Below are positions 17,076-26,862 of a DNA stretch of 64,000 nt, piece after piece; the first letter of the stretch is position 1; the number at the start of each line of letters is the position of its first letter. The notes beneath the pieces were generated by a model, which searched no databases, was not told the DNA's origin, and saw only the letters and a program-made list of their open reading frames with translations. The position numbers were made by a program, and so were the translations under genes. Origin of the DNA: Aequorivita sublithincola DSM 14238 (GTDB lineage Bacteria > Bacteroidota > Bacteroidia > Flavobacteriales > Flavobacteriaceae); contig NC_018013.1 in assembly GCF_000265385.1 (NCBI RefSeq), positions 1,081,001 to 1,145,000 on the forward strand. Direction: 5' to 3'.

Positions 17076-19664
17076 ATGAAAAAAGTTCTCTACTTACTTA
17101 TCATTTTTGCAGTAAACGTTTCGTTCGCGCAAGATTACAGCAGCGTGATAAAATCGTATCTTCAACAAAACCGAACGCAGTATTCGCTTCAACAGCAGGA
17201 TATTTCGGGTATTTCAATTGCTTCGCAGACTTCATCAAAAAGTATGAAAGTTCAAACTGTTTATGCGGAACAACGCCACCAAGGCATTAAATTGTACAAT
17301 TCTGTTTCGCCATTTGTTATAAAAAATGGAGCAGTTGTTAGCGCTAATCTTTCTTTTACGGAAAATATTGCCGCAAAGGTTAACAGCACTGCACCATCAA
17401 TATCTGCAGTAAATGCAATATCTAAAGCTGCAACCGCCTTGGGTATTCAAAACCCTTCAAACCTTAAATTATTGGAAACAACTTCCAATACGAGTTACAT
17501 TTTTTCCAACGGAGGCATTTCTTTAGAAAATATTCCAGTAGAACTTGTTTATCAAAAGATGGATGAAACGGGAGCTTTAAAGCTTTCTTGGGATTTGAGC
17601 ATTTATCTTTTAGATGCATCACATTACTATAATGTTCGTATAGATGCTCTTACAGGAGAATTATTGGACACAAACGATTGGGTAGTGAGCTGTAATTATG
17701 AAGGTTCACATTCACACTCTAATGCAGGTAGCTTACTTTTTTCAAACAACAAAGTAAGTAATTCAAGTCGCACAATGGGAGATGGTTCTTCCTACCGTGT
17801 TTTTCCATTACCATTAATTGCACCAAACGAAGGTGTAGATCAATTGGTTATTGACCCATCTGATGCCACTGCCTCTCCATTTGGATGGCATGATTGGGAT
17901 GGTAGTCCTGGAGCAGAATTTACTGAAACAAAGGGAAACAATGTTTTGGCAAACGAAGATAAAAATGGAAATAATGGTGCTGGCGCAACTGCTGAAGGTG
18001 GCACAACTCTAACATTCGATTTTCCTTTCAACCTACCTGAAGCTCCAAACAACTATTTAGATGCTGCTATTACCAATTTGTTCTACATGAACAATATGAT
18101 GCACGACATTTTTTACCTTTACGGTTTTGATGAGGAAAGCGGAAACTTTCAAAAAAACAATTATGGCAATCCTGGACTTGGAAATGATTTCGTAGTTGCA
18201 GATGCACAAGATGGAAGTGGATCAAATAACGCAAACTTCTCTACACCTCCAGATGGCGGAGCTCCTAGAATGCAAATGTATCTTTGGAGTGCTCCTGGAG
18301 CAGTTTTAGGAACTTTACTAACAGTAAATGACGGCTCTTTAGCTGGCATTTATTATGGGGCGGATTCCAATTTTGCACCAGCATTACCAACTAGTCCAAT
18401 TACCGCAAATCTTGCAGTACTAACGGATAATGCCGGCGATCCTCACGATGGTTGTGATCCTGTAACTAATGGAAGTGAATTAAACGGGAAAATCGTCCTA
18501 ATAAGAAGAGGAAGCTGTGCTTATAAGGACAAGACAATCGCCGCCCAAAATGAAGGTGCGGTTGCTATTATAGTTGTGAATGACGTTCCATTAGAACCTC
18601 TTAAAATGGGAGGGAATGGTTCTGGAGTTACAATACCTGCAATTATGATATACCAATCAGATGGAGAAGCACTTATAACTGCACTTCTTAACGGAGATAC
18701 TATTAGCGCTACTTTGCGTGACGATGGTAGTGGAAATGATCCTTTCCAAAGAGATGGTGATCTGGATAATGTTATAATTGCTCACGAATACGGTCACGGT
18801 ATATCCAATCGTCTAACTGGAGGTCCTAGCGCATCAAGCTGTCTGCAAAACGACGAACAGATGGGTGAAGGATGGAGTGATTACTTTGGTTTGATGTTAA
18901 CTATGAAGCCAGGTGACGCTGGAACCGATTATCGTGGAATAGGTACTTATGCCATTGGCGAAGGAGTATCGGGAAGAGGTATTAGAACCAAATTCTATAA
19001 TACAGATTTCGCTGTTAACGATTTTACATACAATAATATTAAAACACAAGCCGTTCCACACGGAGTTGGCTCAGTTTGGGCAACCATGCTATGGGATTTA
19101 ACGTGGGATTTAATAGATCAATATGGCTTTGACCCAGACGTTAAAAATGGAACTGGCGGTAATAATATTGCTCTTCAACTTGTTATTGATGGTTTGAAGC
19201 TGCAACCTTGTAGCCCTGGGTTTGTAGATGGACGTGATGCTATTTTGGAAGCAGACCAGCTTACTAATGGTGGAGCCAATAGATGTATAATCTGGCGTGC
19301 TTTTGCCAAGAGAGGTCTTGGAGAAAGTGCTACTCAAGGAAGCAGCAGCAGCAGATCTGATGGTGTTGAAGCTTTTGACGTTCCTACAGATTGTATAGTC
19401 GGTGTTTCTGAATTCGGAAACCTTGAAAATAACTTTATAGTTTATCCTAACCCTTCAAATGGAGCAATTACTATTAAATCTCGCTCTGATGTTGGAGAAG
19501 CTACAATAGCTATCTTTGATATGAACGGTAGAAAAGTTTTCAACCAAAAAGTTGAACTTCAAGAAAGCGCAACTATCAACGCTTCTGGTCTTACTTCAGG
19601 TATTTACTTGATGCAGATTAATAGTGCTGATCGTTCTCAAACAACTAAATTGATAATCAACTAA
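17076..19664 (+). CDS. Secreted M36 metallopeptidase, tandem paralogue
   Basis: 862 aa with the same order: signal peptide MKKVLYLLIIFAVNVSFAQ, FTP-like propeptide, catalytic domain with HEYGH at residues 570-574 and Glu598 in GEGWSDYF, inserted PA domain (GKIVLIRRGSCAYKDKTIA) and type A T9SS tail (VYPNPSNGAITI to KLIIN). The C-terminal catalytic part is almost identical to the upstream copy, while propeptide, PA region and the substrate-facing 880-1000 nt stretch differ. It has its own 285-bp upstream region and terminator, so the copies are probably expressed separately. Confidence 0.92.
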   Translation: MKKVLYLLIIFAVNVSFAQDYSSVIKSYLQQNRTQYSLQQQDISGISIASQTSSKSMKVQTVYAEQRHQGIKLYNSVSPFVIKNGAVVSANLSFTENIAAKVNSTAPSISAVNAISKAATALGIQNPSNLKLLETTSNTSYIFSNGGISLENIPVELVYQKMDETGALKLSWDLSIYLLDASHYYNVRIDALTGELLDTNDWVVSCNYEGSHSHSNAGSLLFSNNKVSNSSRTMGDGSSYRVFPLPLIAPNEGVDQLVIDPSDATASPFGWHDWDGSPGAEFTETKGNNVLANEDKNGNNGAGATAEGGTTLTFDFPFNLPEAPNNYLDAAITNLFYMNNMMHDIFYLYGFDEESGNFQKNNYGNPGLGNDFVVADAQDGSGSNNANFSTPPDGGAPRMQMYLWSAPGAVLGTLLTVNDGSLAGIYYGADSNFAPALPTSPITANLAVLTDNAGDPHDGCDPVTNGSELNGKIVLIRRGSCAYKDKTIAAQNEGAVAIIVVNDVPLEPLKMGGNGSGVTIPAIMIYQSDGEALITALLNGDTISATLRDDGSGNDPFQRDGDLDNVIIAHEYGHGISNRLTGGPSASSCLQNDEQMGEGWSDYFGLMLTMKPGDAGTDYRGIGTYAIGEGVSGRGIRTKFYNTDFAVNDFTYNNIKTQAVPHGVGSVWATMLWDLTWDLIDQYGFDPDVKNGTGGNNIALQLVIDGLKLQPCSPGFVDGRDAILEADQLTNGGANRCIIWRAFAKRGLGESATQGSSSSRSDGVEAFDVPTDCIVGVSEFGNLENNFIVYPNPSNGAITIKSRSDVGEATIAIFDMNGRKVFNQKVELQESATINASGLTSGIYLMQINSADRSQTTKLIIN

Positions 19665-19687
19665 ATAGTTGTCAATTTTAAAAACTG

Positions 19688-19722
19688 AAAAGAGACTGTC
19701 TGAAAAGGCAGTCTCTTTTTTA
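19688..19722. terminator. Terminator after the second M36 peptidase
   Basis: AAAAGAGACTG / CAGTCTCTTTT hairpin with flanking A and T runs; it can also serve tadA from the other side. Confidence 0.88.
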
Positions 19723-19768
19723 TTTAAATTTATTGGCAACTAATTTATCTGCTAAATTGTAAAGAAAA

Positions 19769-20224
19769 CTAATTTAAATTTCTCTTTTCAATAAAGAAAT
19801 GTTTTAGCAGTTGCGAAGCTTCATCAGCCATCACTCCTCCCTTCATAATAGTTTTTGGATGCAATTGAGTATTCATTGAAATACAGCCTCGTTGCTCATC
19901 TCTTGCGCCATAAACAATATTCGAAATTTGGCTCCAAAACAAAGCTCCTGCGCACATTTGGCAAGGTTCAATAGTTACATACAGCGTACAATCAATCAAA
20001 TATTTTCCTCCTAAATAGTTCGCTGCTGCGGTAATGGCTTGCATTTCGGCGTGGGCAGTAACATCATTCAATGTTTCGGTTAGATTATGAGATCGGGCAA
20101 TAATCTGGTTTTTTATAACTATTATCGCACCTATTGGAATTTCTCCCTTTTCATAAGCCGCTTCCGCTTCTTGCATGGCGCGTTTCATAAAATAAGTATC
20201 GTCAAAAGGATCTATTACGCTCAA
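19769..20224 (-). CDS. tadA: tRNA-specific adenosine deaminase
   Basis: Converts A34 to inosine in tRNA-Arg(ACG). Zinc deaminase motifs are complete: HAE (in DVTAHAEMQAI) and PCQMC. Length of 151 aa is typical. The start is TTG at 20224, giving LSVIDPFDDTYFMKRAM; the alternative ATG 36 nt inside would remove the conserved PFDD segment, so TTG is preferred. It diverges from dxs. Confidence 0.93.
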   Translation of the reverse strand: MSVIDPFDDTYFMKRAMQEAEAAYEKGEIPIGAIIVIKNQIIARSHNLTETLNDVTAHAEMQAITAAANYLGGKYLIDCTLYVTIEPCQMCAGALFWSQISNIVYGARDEQRGCISMNTQLHPKTIMKGGVMADEASQLLKHFFIEKRNLN

Positions 20225-20264
20225 GATTTTAGTTTTTAATATGAATTCGAAAAACGAAATTACG

Positions 20265-20300
20265 AATTAACAAATTAACGAATTCCTCAATTAACAAATT
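20265..20300. repeat. Direct repeat AATTAACAAATT x2
   Basis: Exact 12-bp copies at 20265-20276 and 20289-20300, 24 bp apart, within the tadA/dxs divergent spacer. AT-rich; possible regulator contact or simple-sequence drift. Confidence 0.35.
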
Positions 20301-20311
20301 CTCAATAGCTG

Positions 20312-20319
20312 TATCTTTG
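20312..20319 (+). promoter_or_regulatory. -7 element TATCTTTG directly before dxs
   Basis: Perfect TAnnTTTG match only 4 nt before the GTG start of dxs, which predicts transcription beginning at or near the start codon (leaderless mRNA). No good -33 seen. Confidence 0.5.
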
Positions 20320-20323
20320 TTGT

Positions 20324-22102
20324 GTGTCAGAAAATATTCTAAATACAATCCAGTCTCCCAAAGATCTTAGGAAGATTCCAAAGGAAACTTTGCCTCAAGT
20401 AGCGAACGAGCTTCGTGATTTCATAATAAATATTGTGGCAACCAAAGAAGGCCATCTAGGTGCTAGTCTAGGAGTTATAGAGCTCACTATTGCCTTGCAT
20501 TATGTGTTCAACACTCCAAAAGATATTTTAGTTTGGGATGTGGGACACCAAGCCTACGGTCATAAAATTTTAACAGGTCGAAAGGAAATTTTTCACACAA
20601 ACAGACAGTTGGGCGGAATTAGCGGTTTTCCTAAAAGAGCAGAAAGCGAATACGACACCTTTGGAGTTGGCCACAGCAGTACCGCAATTTCGGCAGCTTT
20701 GGGAATGGCAATCGCTTCAAAATTGAAAGGTGAAACGAATATACAGCACATCGCAGTGGTTGGTGACGCTTCTATTGCCAGCGGAATGGCTTTCGAAGCT
20801 TTGAATCATGCAGGAATTTCAGATACAAATATTTTGGTAATTCTGAATGACAATGCTATAGGAATAGATCCGAGCGTGGGCGCACTAAAAAATTATTTCA
20901 CTAAAGTTAAATTGAACGGTGCTAAGGATGCCGACAACATATTTGAAGCACTAAATTTTGATTACTCCGGCCCAATTGACGGCCACGATTTAGAACTTGT
21001 AATTTCTGAATTGGAGCGATTAAAAAATGTTCAAGGACCAAAATTGCTCCATCTTATTACAAAGAAAGGCAAAGGATTACGCCAAGCCGAAGAAAACCAA
21101 GTAGTTTATCACGCCCCAGGAAAATTTGACGCGCTTACCGGAGATCTTGCTCCAAAAAGCAATGAACGACAACCTCCTAAATTTCAGGATGTATTTGGAA
21201 AAACGTTAGTTGAACTCGCTATAACAAACGACAGAATTATAGGTATAACGCCAGCAATGCCAACAGGAAGCTCCTTAAAATTTATGATGGATGTCTTCCC
21301 CGAGAGAGCTTTTGATGTGGGAATCGCAGAACAACATGCGGTCACTTTTGCCGCAGGAATTGCAACTCAAGGTTTTACTGTTTTCTGCAATATATATTCA
21401 ACATTTCTGCAACGTGCTTATGACCAACTGATTCACGATGTATGTCTTCAAAAAATTCCAGTTATTTTCTGTTTAGACCGCGCTGGTATTGTAGGTGAAG
21501 ATGGCCCAACGCATCACGGCATTTTTGATTTGGCATATTTAAACTGTATTCCAAACCTCATCATTTTTGCACCTCGCAATGAAATTGAACTACGAAATAT
21601 AATGTTCACGGCACAGCAAGGTCTGGACCTACCTATATTTATCCGCTATCCGCGAGGAAGAGGAAATATCTTGGATTGGCAAAAACCTTTCAGCAAAATT
21701 GAGATCGGAAAATCTGAAGTATTAAAAGAAGGAATTGACATCGTTATTTTAACCCTTGGAACAATTGCAAATAATGCCAAAGAAGCAATTGAAACACTTT
21801 CTTCTGAACAACAAGAAAAAATTGGTTTGGTAGACATTCGATTCTTAAAACCTTTAGACGAAACACTTCTCCATAAAATTTTAAAGAAATACGACAAGGT
21901 TATAACAGTTGAAGACGGTACAATTATCGGCGGTTTAGGAACTTCTATTGCTGCTTTCGCTGTTTCAAACGGTTATAAAAATAAAATTGAAATCATTGGA
22001 ATTCCAGACGTTTTTCCGGAACACGGAACAGTTTCTGAATTGCAGGAAATTGTGGGCTTATCTCCAAAAAGAATACTTCAAGTCATTCAAAATTATCTCT
22101 AA
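20324..22102 (+). CDS. dxs: 1-deoxy-D-xylulose-5-phosphate synthase
   Basis: First step of the MEP isoprenoid pathway: pyruvate plus glyceraldehyde 3-phosphate to DXP, thiamine-diphosphate dependent. 592 aa. Seen: KEGHLGASLGVIELTIALHY, the ThDP motif as GDASIASGMAFEALNHAG...LNDN (GDA in place of the usual GDG), the catalytic Glu region VGIAEQHAVTFAAG, and RAGIVGEDGPTHHG. Start GTG 20324; there is no ATG until far inside the conserved domain. Confidence 0.96.
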   Translation: MSENILNTIQSPKDLRKIPKETLPQVANELRDFIINIVATKEGHLGASLGVIELTIALHYVFNTPKDILVWDVGHQAYGHKILTGRKEIFHTNRQLGGISGFPKRAESEYDTFGVGHSSTAISAALGMAIASKLKGETNIQHIAVVGDASIASGMAFEALNHAGISDTNILVILNDNAIGIDPSVGALKNYFTKVKLNGAKDADNIFEALNFDYSGPIDGHDLELVISELERLKNVQGPKLLHLITKKGKGLRQAEENQVVYHAPGKFDALTGDLAPKSNERQPPKFQDVFGKTLVELAITNDRIIGITPAMPTGSSLKFMMDVFPERAFDVGIAEQHAVTFAAGIATQGFTVFCNIYSTFLQRAYDQLIHDVCLQKIPVIFCLDRAGIVGEDGPTHHGIFDLAYLNCIPNLIIFAPRNEIELRNIMFTAQQGLDLPIFIRYPRGRGNILDWQKPFSKIEIGKSEVLKEGIDIVILTLGTIANNAKEAIETLSSEQQEKIGLVDIRFLKPLDETLLHKILKKYDKVITVEDGTIIGGLGTSIAAFAVSNGYKNKIEIIGIPDVFPEHGTVSELQEIVGLSPKRILQVIQNYL

Positions 22103-22199
22103 GAAATTTTAGTTAAAACCAATCTTTATATTTTTTCACCTAAAACGTTTAACAAGCATTTCAATATTCCAATGAACAAATGTTTCGACAGGAATTGTG

Positions 22200-22207
22200 T
22201 ACTTTTG
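22200..22207 (+). promoter_or_regulatory. Possible -7 element (TACTTTTG) for gpsA
   Basis: TAnnTTTG match about 105 nt before the gpsA ATG, giving a long leader; -33 is weak. Confidence 0.3.
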
Positions 22208-22311
22208 AAATAAAAGTTCTATTTATCTTGAATATCTAAGTTGCAAAAATCAATTAATACAAATGCTTCTAATTCGATATTCTCAAAGAAATTAATTTCT
22301 AAAACAATTAA

Positions 22312-23316
22312 ATGTCAGAAAAACCAAAATTTGCAGTCATTGGCGGCGGAAGCTGGGCTACAGCAATTGTGAAAATGCTTTGTGAAAACTTAGATGAAGT
22401 TGGCTGGTATATGCGGAGTGCGACGGCAATCGATTTTATTAAGAAAAATAAGCACAATCCCAATTATTTAAGTTCTGTGGAATTTAACTTAAAACAGTTA
22501 AAACTTAGCAACGATATTAATGAAACCATAGCTAATGCGGATTGTTTAATCTTTGTAATTCCTTCGGCGTTTCTTCATAAAGAGCTTGAGAAATTGACAG
22601 TTTCTTTAGAAAATAAAATAGTTTTTTCAGCTATTAAAGGGATTGTTCCCGAAACAAGTTTGATTGTTGGGGACCATTTCAACACCCATTATAAAGTTCC
22701 ATTCAATAATATTGGGGTTATTTCTGGGCCTTGTCACGCTGAAGAAGTTGCCCTAGAAAGACTTTCATACCTAACAATTGCCAGTGCGGACGACGAAAAA
22801 GCAAAACTAATTGCTGACGTTTTAAGTAGTGATTACATAAAATGCACAACCAGCGACGATGTTCTTGGAACCGAATATGCTGCGATGCTTAAAAACATTT
22901 ACGCGGTCGCCGCAGGAATTGCCCACGGACTTGGCTATGGAGATAATTTCCAGAGCGTATTGATGAGCAACGCCATTCGTGAGATGAAAAAGTACGTGAA
23001 AAAAGTTCACAAAATGAAACGCGATATTAATGATTCCGCTTATTTGGGAGATCTTTTAGTTACGGGCTATTCCGTTTTTAGTAGAAATAGATTATTCGGA
23101 ACGATGATTGGGAAAGGCTATACCGTAAAAAGTGCCCAACTGGAAATGAGTATGATTGCTGAAGGCTATTATGCTACTAAAAGCGCCTATTTCCTTAACC
23201 AACAAAAAGGAAAGAAAAAGGCCAAAACACCAATTATTGATGCAGTTTACGAGATTCTATATGAAAATAAAGATCCCCGAAAAACGTTTAAGAAACTAAC
23301 TGAGAAATTAGATTAA
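22312..23316 (+). CDS. gpsA: NAD(P)-dependent glycerol-3-phosphate dehydrogenase
   Basis: Makes sn-glycerol 3-phosphate from dihydroxyacetone phosphate for phospholipid synthesis. Rossmann motif VIGGGSWATAI at the N-terminus; catalytic Lys region SGPCHAEE and EYAAMLKNIYAVAAGIAHGLGYGDN; 334 aa, the usual length. Ends before a shared terminator. Confidence 0.94.
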   Translation: MSEKPKFAVIGGGSWATAIVKMLCENLDEVGWYMRSATAIDFIKKNKHNPNYLSSVEFNLKQLKLSNDINETIANADCLIFVIPSAFLHKELEKLTVSLENKIVFSAIKGIVPETSLIVGDHFNTHYKVPFNNIGVISGPCHAEEVALERLSYLTIASADDEKAKLIADVLSSDYIKCTTSDDVLGTEYAAMLKNIYAVAAGIAHGLGYGDNFQSVLMSNAIREMKKYVKKVHKMKRDINDSAYLGDLLVTGYSVFSRNRLFGTMIGKGYTVKSAQLEMSMIAEGYYATKSAYFLNQQKGKKKAKTPIIDAVYEILYENKDPRKTFKKLTEKLD

Positions 23317-23320
23317 AGTA

Positions 23321-23347
23321 AAAGCCCCGCTATTGTTGCGGGGCTTT
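23321..23347. terminator. Bidirectional terminator, gpsA / prolyl oligopeptidase
   Basis: AAAGCCCCGC / GCGGGGCTTT with a 7-nt loop between convergent genes. Confidence 0.9.
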
Positions 23348-23351
23348 CTTA

Positions 23352-25514
23352 TTATTTTTTAGTGTCTTTAGTCACACTTTCTGGCAATTTTTCATAACCC
23401 ATATTAAAAAGTGTAAACCCAAAAATATCAGCATATTGCTCAATAGTTTTACTCACAGGCGTTCCTGCTCCGTGACCGGCATCGGTTTCAATTCTTATTA
23501 AAATTGGGTTGGTTCCTGTTTGTTTTGATTGAAGTTCGGCAGCAAATTTAAAACTGTGTGCTGGCACTACTCTATCGTCGTGATCGCCTGTGGTAATCAA
23601 GGTTGCAGGATATGCAACTCCTTCTTTCACATTGTGTAATGGCGAATATCCTTTTAGGTATTCAAACATTTCTTTATTGTCTTCTGAAGTTCCATAATCA
23701 TAAGCCCAACCAGCACCAGCTGTGAAAGTATGATAACGAAGCATATCCAAAACACCAACTGCTGGAAGTGCTACTTTCATCAAATCTGGTCTTTGAGTCA
23801 TTGTTGCACCAACTAGTAAGCCTCCATTAGAACCACCGCGAATGGCGAGATAGTCGCTGGATGTATAGTTTTCTTTAATTAAGTATTCGGCTGCAGCAAT
23901 AAAATCGTCAAAAACGTTTTGCTTCTTCATTTGTGTTCCTGCATCGTGCCATTTTTTTCCATATTCGCCACCGCCACGTAAGTTTGGTACTGCATAAATA
24001 CCGCCTTGTTCCATCCAAACAGCATTTGCAATGCTAAAACTTGGAGTAAGGCTAATGTTAAATCCACCATAACCATAAAGAATAGTAGGGTTTTTACCGT
24101 CCAACTTCAATCCTTTTCTGTGTGTGATTATCATTGGAATTTTCGTTCCGTCTTTAGAAGTATAGAAAACTTGGCTGCTTTCAAAATTTTCAGGGTTGAA
24201 GTCAATTTCAGATTTTATGAATAATTCAGAATCACCACTCGCAATGTCATATTTATAAATGCTGCCCGGAGTTACATAATTTGTAAAAGAATAATAAAGT
24301 TCTTTTTCTTCCTTTTTTGTTCCAAAACCACCTGCAGAACCTACTCCTGGAAGTTTTATTTCACGAATTAGTTTACCGTCATAATCATATTGCACTACTT
24401 TTGAAACTGCATCAACCATATAATTGGCGAAAATGCTTCCGCCTCCTGTACTTGGGGAAAGCACATTTTCAGTTTCAGGAATAAAATCCTTCCAGTTTTC
24501 TGGAGTTGGATTTGAGGCATCTACAGTAACAATTTTTTTGTTTGGTGCGTTCATATTTGTGATAATATAAAGCTTAGAACCAACGTTTTCCAAGATATAG
24601 GAATCTGAATCGGTATTATCCAAAATGGTAACGAATGGCCCATTTGGCTTTGTAAGATCTTTAATGAAAAGCTTATTACCAGATGTAGAAGTGCTAGCGC
24701 TTATCGTTAAGTAGTTGTTGTCTTCTGTAACTGAAGCGCCAATGTAGCGATGTTTTTCCTTTGATGTCGCTCCAAAAATCACTTTGTCCTCACTTTGTGG
24801 AGTTCCCATTTTGTGGTAGTACACTTTGTGCTGATCTGTTTTTGCAGACAGTTCGCTCCCTTTTGGTTTATCGTAACTGGAGTAATAGAATCCATCTTCA
24901 GCTTTCCACGAAAGACCACTAAATTTAATGTCCTTCAACGTATCGCCAACCAATTCCTTGGTTTCAGTATTCATTACGATTACTTTTCGCCAGTCGCTTC
25001 CTCCTTCAGAAATACTGTAAGCAAGTTGACTACCATCTTTGGAAAAGCTGGTTTCACCTAAAGAAATTGTTCCGTCTTCTTTAAAGGTATTCGGATCTAA
25101 AAATACTTCGGCTTTGTTTGGGTCTTCTCCCGTTTTGTAACGATATATTACATATTGGTTCTGTAAGCCGTCGTTTTTATAGAAATAGGTGAAATCTCCT
25201 TCTTTAAAAGGAGCCCCTACTTTTTCGTAGTTCCAAAGATCAGACAAACGATTCTTCAGTTCTTCGCGAAAAGGTATTTTGTTTAAATAATCAAAGGTTA
25301 CTTTGTTTTCTTCTTTTACCCATTCCGCGGTTTCTTCGCTTCGATCATCTTCCAACCATCGATATGGATCTTTCACTTCAACACCAAAATAGGTGTCCAC
25401 GGTATCTACTGTTTTTGTCTGCGGATAGGTCACGGAAATTACTTCTTTTTTAGGTTCTTCTTTGCAGCCAACAAGTGCCAAGATTAAAATTATAGGAAAG
25501 ATTGAAAGCTTCAT
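23352..25514 (-). CDS. Prolyl oligopeptidase family serine peptidase (S9A), lipoprotein
   Basis: 720 aa from the ATG at 25514, which opens a lipoprotein signal ([20 protein letters not shown], lipobox LVGC); the longer frame to 25574 is rejected because the -7 element lies inside it. N-terminal S9A seven-bladed propeller ([20 protein letters not shown] near its start), then the alpha/beta-hydrolase domain with nucleophile Ser562 in GGSNGG, Asp in [12 protein letters not shown] and His in DAGHGAGTP. Cleaves short proline-containing peptides, here in the periplasm or at the outer membrane. Confidence 0.95.
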   Translation of the reverse strand: MKLSIFPIILILALVGCKEEPKKEVISVTYPQTKTVDTVDTYFGVEVKDPYRWLEDDRSEETAEWVKEENKVTFDYLNKIPFREELKNRLSDLWNYEKVGAPFKEGDFTYFYKNDGLQNQYVIYRYKTGEDPNKAEVFLDPNTFKEDGTISLGETSFSKDGSQLAYSISEGGSDWRKVIVMNTETKELVGDTLKDIKFSGLSWKAEDGFYYSSYDKPKGSELSAKTDQHKVYYHKMGTPQSEDKVIFGATSKEKHRYIGASVTEDNNYLTISASTSTSGNKLFIKDLTKPNGPFVTILDNTDSDSYILENVGSKLYIITNMNAPNKKIVTVDASNPTPENWKDFIPETENVLSPSTGGGSIFANYMVDAVSKVVQYDYDGKLIREIKLPGVGSAGGFGTKKEEKELYYSFTNYVTPGSIYKYDIASGDSELFIKSEIDFNPENFESSQVFYTSKDGTKIPMIITHRKGLKLDGKNPTILYGYGGFNISLTPSFSIANAVWMEQGGIYAVPNLRGGGEYGKKWHDAGTQMKKQNVFDDFIAAAEYLIKENYTSSDYLAIRGGSNGGLLVGATMTQRPDLMKVALPAVGVLDMLRYHTFTAGAGWAYDYGTSEDNKEMFEYLKGYSPLHNVKEGVAYPATLITTGDHDDRVVPAHSFKFAAELQSKQTGTNPILIRIETDAGHGAGTPVSKTIEQYADIFGFTLFNMGYEKLPESVTKDTKK

Positions 25515-25536
25515 ATTTATATATTTTTGCGAAATG

Positions 25537-25544
25537 CAAAAGTA
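25537..25544 (-). promoter_or_regulatory. -7 element (TACTTTTG) of the S9A peptidase
   Basis: TAnnTTTG on the minus strand, 22 nt before the ATG at 25514. Confidence 0.5.
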
Positions 25545-25583
25545 CACTTTTAAAGTGAAAAGAAAATAGTTCAAAAAAACGGA

Positions 25584-25606
25584 AAGGCTTCCTAATTGGA
25601 AGCCTT
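25584..25606 (-). terminator. Terminator of the DoxX-family gene
   Basis: AAGGCTTCC / GGAAGCCTT hairpin followed on the minus strand by a run of seven T, 25 nt after the stop. Confidence 0.85.
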
Positions 25607-25630
25607 AATTTTAAAAAGAAAGGTTCATTT

Positions 25631-26011
25631 TCAATGAAATAGCGGTCTGTAAACTTTCCAATGTTTGTAGATTAATACAGCGTTTAAAACCAAAACTATT
25701 ACAGCCAGAATGAGGCCTGGAGTATCCATAAACAAATGGAACATTAAAATATTTAACGTTATGGGAGCCAATAAAAGTAATGCAAATGCAACCCATTTGT
25801 TAAGCAGCAGAAGCAATCCGATAAAAATTTCAAAACAACCAACAACTTTCAGAATGTAACCTGTGTTGCTAAGCGAGTCAATAAAGTTAGCCGCATCACC
25901 CGTATAAATATGCGTGGGCATAAAATTGAAGTGAATCAGTTTGCTCAGTCCAAAAAAGAGTAATCCTAAGCCTAAAACAATTCTTAGGATAGTAGTAAAA
26001 GTAGATTTCAT
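25631..26011 (-). CDS. DoxX-family membrane protein
   Basis: 126 aa with four predicted membrane helices; LRIVLGLGLLFFGLSKLIHF at the start matches DoxX/DoxD-like small membrane proteins. Start taken at ATG 26011; TTG at 26020 would add three residues. Function in this family is poorly defined. It lies downstream of the sigma/TPR pair on the same strand with a 107-bp gap, so co-regulation is possible. Confidence 0.8.
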   Translation of the reverse strand: MKSTFTTILRIVLGLGLLFFGLSKLIHFNFMPTHIYTGDAANFIDSLSNTGYILKVVGCFEIFIGLLLLLNKWVAFALLLLAPITLNILMFHLFMDTPGLILAVIVLVLNAVLIYKHWKVYRPLFH

Positions 26012-26126
26012 GGGCTTCAATTTTTAAGTTAATTCTTTAAAGATAACGAAAATTTTAATGCCAAATGTTGGTATTTTTTAGAATTATTTAAGAATTGAAA
26101 TGAATATATAACAAGAATCGACTAGA

Positions 26127-26861
26127 TCATAACTCAGTTAATAGTCTTTGTGCATTTTTATATTCAGGAGCGTCTGAAGGAATTGTATTTAAAATTTCCT
26201 TTAATTCAATATAATTTTTTTGTTTTAACGAGCTCAACGCCAATAACCATGTTGCTTTGGACGCATAGACCGAATTGCCTTTTGAAATATCTTTTAGTAA
26301 AGTTTCAGCGTCTTCATACTTATTCATTTCTATTAAAGCTACAGATCTATAATATTGATATTGAATATTTTCTGATGACACACTTAAAAGTTGATTGAAA
26401 TATTTTAATGCTTCTTCATAATTTTTCGCATTGAAAGCGATTTCTGCATTTTTAGCAATTTCATCTGTATTCCCTCTCATAGTCAACGAAATATTTTCAT
26501 GAGTGGCATAATCTGAATAGGATGGTTTTTGGAAATTATTAAACAGAAACAATCCTACAGCCAATAGAATTGTTGCGGCAATACCATATTTCCAAGGCCT
26601 AAACTCAATCACTTTTTTCTTGGGAATAGTTGTTGCAGATTCAGACTTATAATTAGTATCTGCTTGATTTATAGTTTCTAAAACTGAAGCACGTTGGTAT
26701 GAAAGCCTATTTTCCAAAACGGCATAAATGCTTTTAAATTCGTAAAATTCTTCAGAAAATACTGAATCTTCACTCAATCTCTTTTCAAATAATTCACGTT
26801 CAGCAGTTGATAAATCATTATCAAGGTAGCTTATAAATAGTTCATTGGCTTCACTTTCCAT
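26127..26861 (-). CDS. TPR membrane protein, putative anti-sigma factor
   Basis: 244 aa, encoded 1 nt after the sigma gene. Residues 1-50 (ELFISYLDNDLSTAERELFEKRL) resemble the N-terminal anti-sigma domain; one membrane helix at ~85-105 (YGIAATILLAVGLFLFNNF); then periplasmic TPR-like helices (EIAFNAKNYEEALKYFNQLL, SVALIEMNKYEDAETLLKDI). This cytosolic-TM-periplasmic plan fits a membrane anti-sigma factor sensing an envelope signal through TPRs. No zinc (HxxxCxxC) motif is present. Role inferred from architecture and context. Confidence 0.65.
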   Translation of the reverse strand: MESEANELFISYLDNDLSTAERELFEKRLSEDSVFSEEFYEFKSIYAVLENRLSYQRASVLETINQADTNYKSESATTIPKKKVIEFRPWKYGIAATILLAVGLFLFNNFQKPSYSDYATHENISLTMRGNTDEIAKNAEIAFNAKNYEEALKYFNQLLSVSSENIQYQYYRSVALIEMNKYEDAETLLKDISKGNSVYASKATWLLALSSLKQKNYIELKEILNTIPSDAPEYKNAQRLLTEL

Positions 26862-26862
26862 A

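Noticed and set aside
23352..25574. S9A peptidase start at 25574
   Set aside because: The -7 element would lie inside the gene and the lipoprotein signal would be buried; start 25514 is used.
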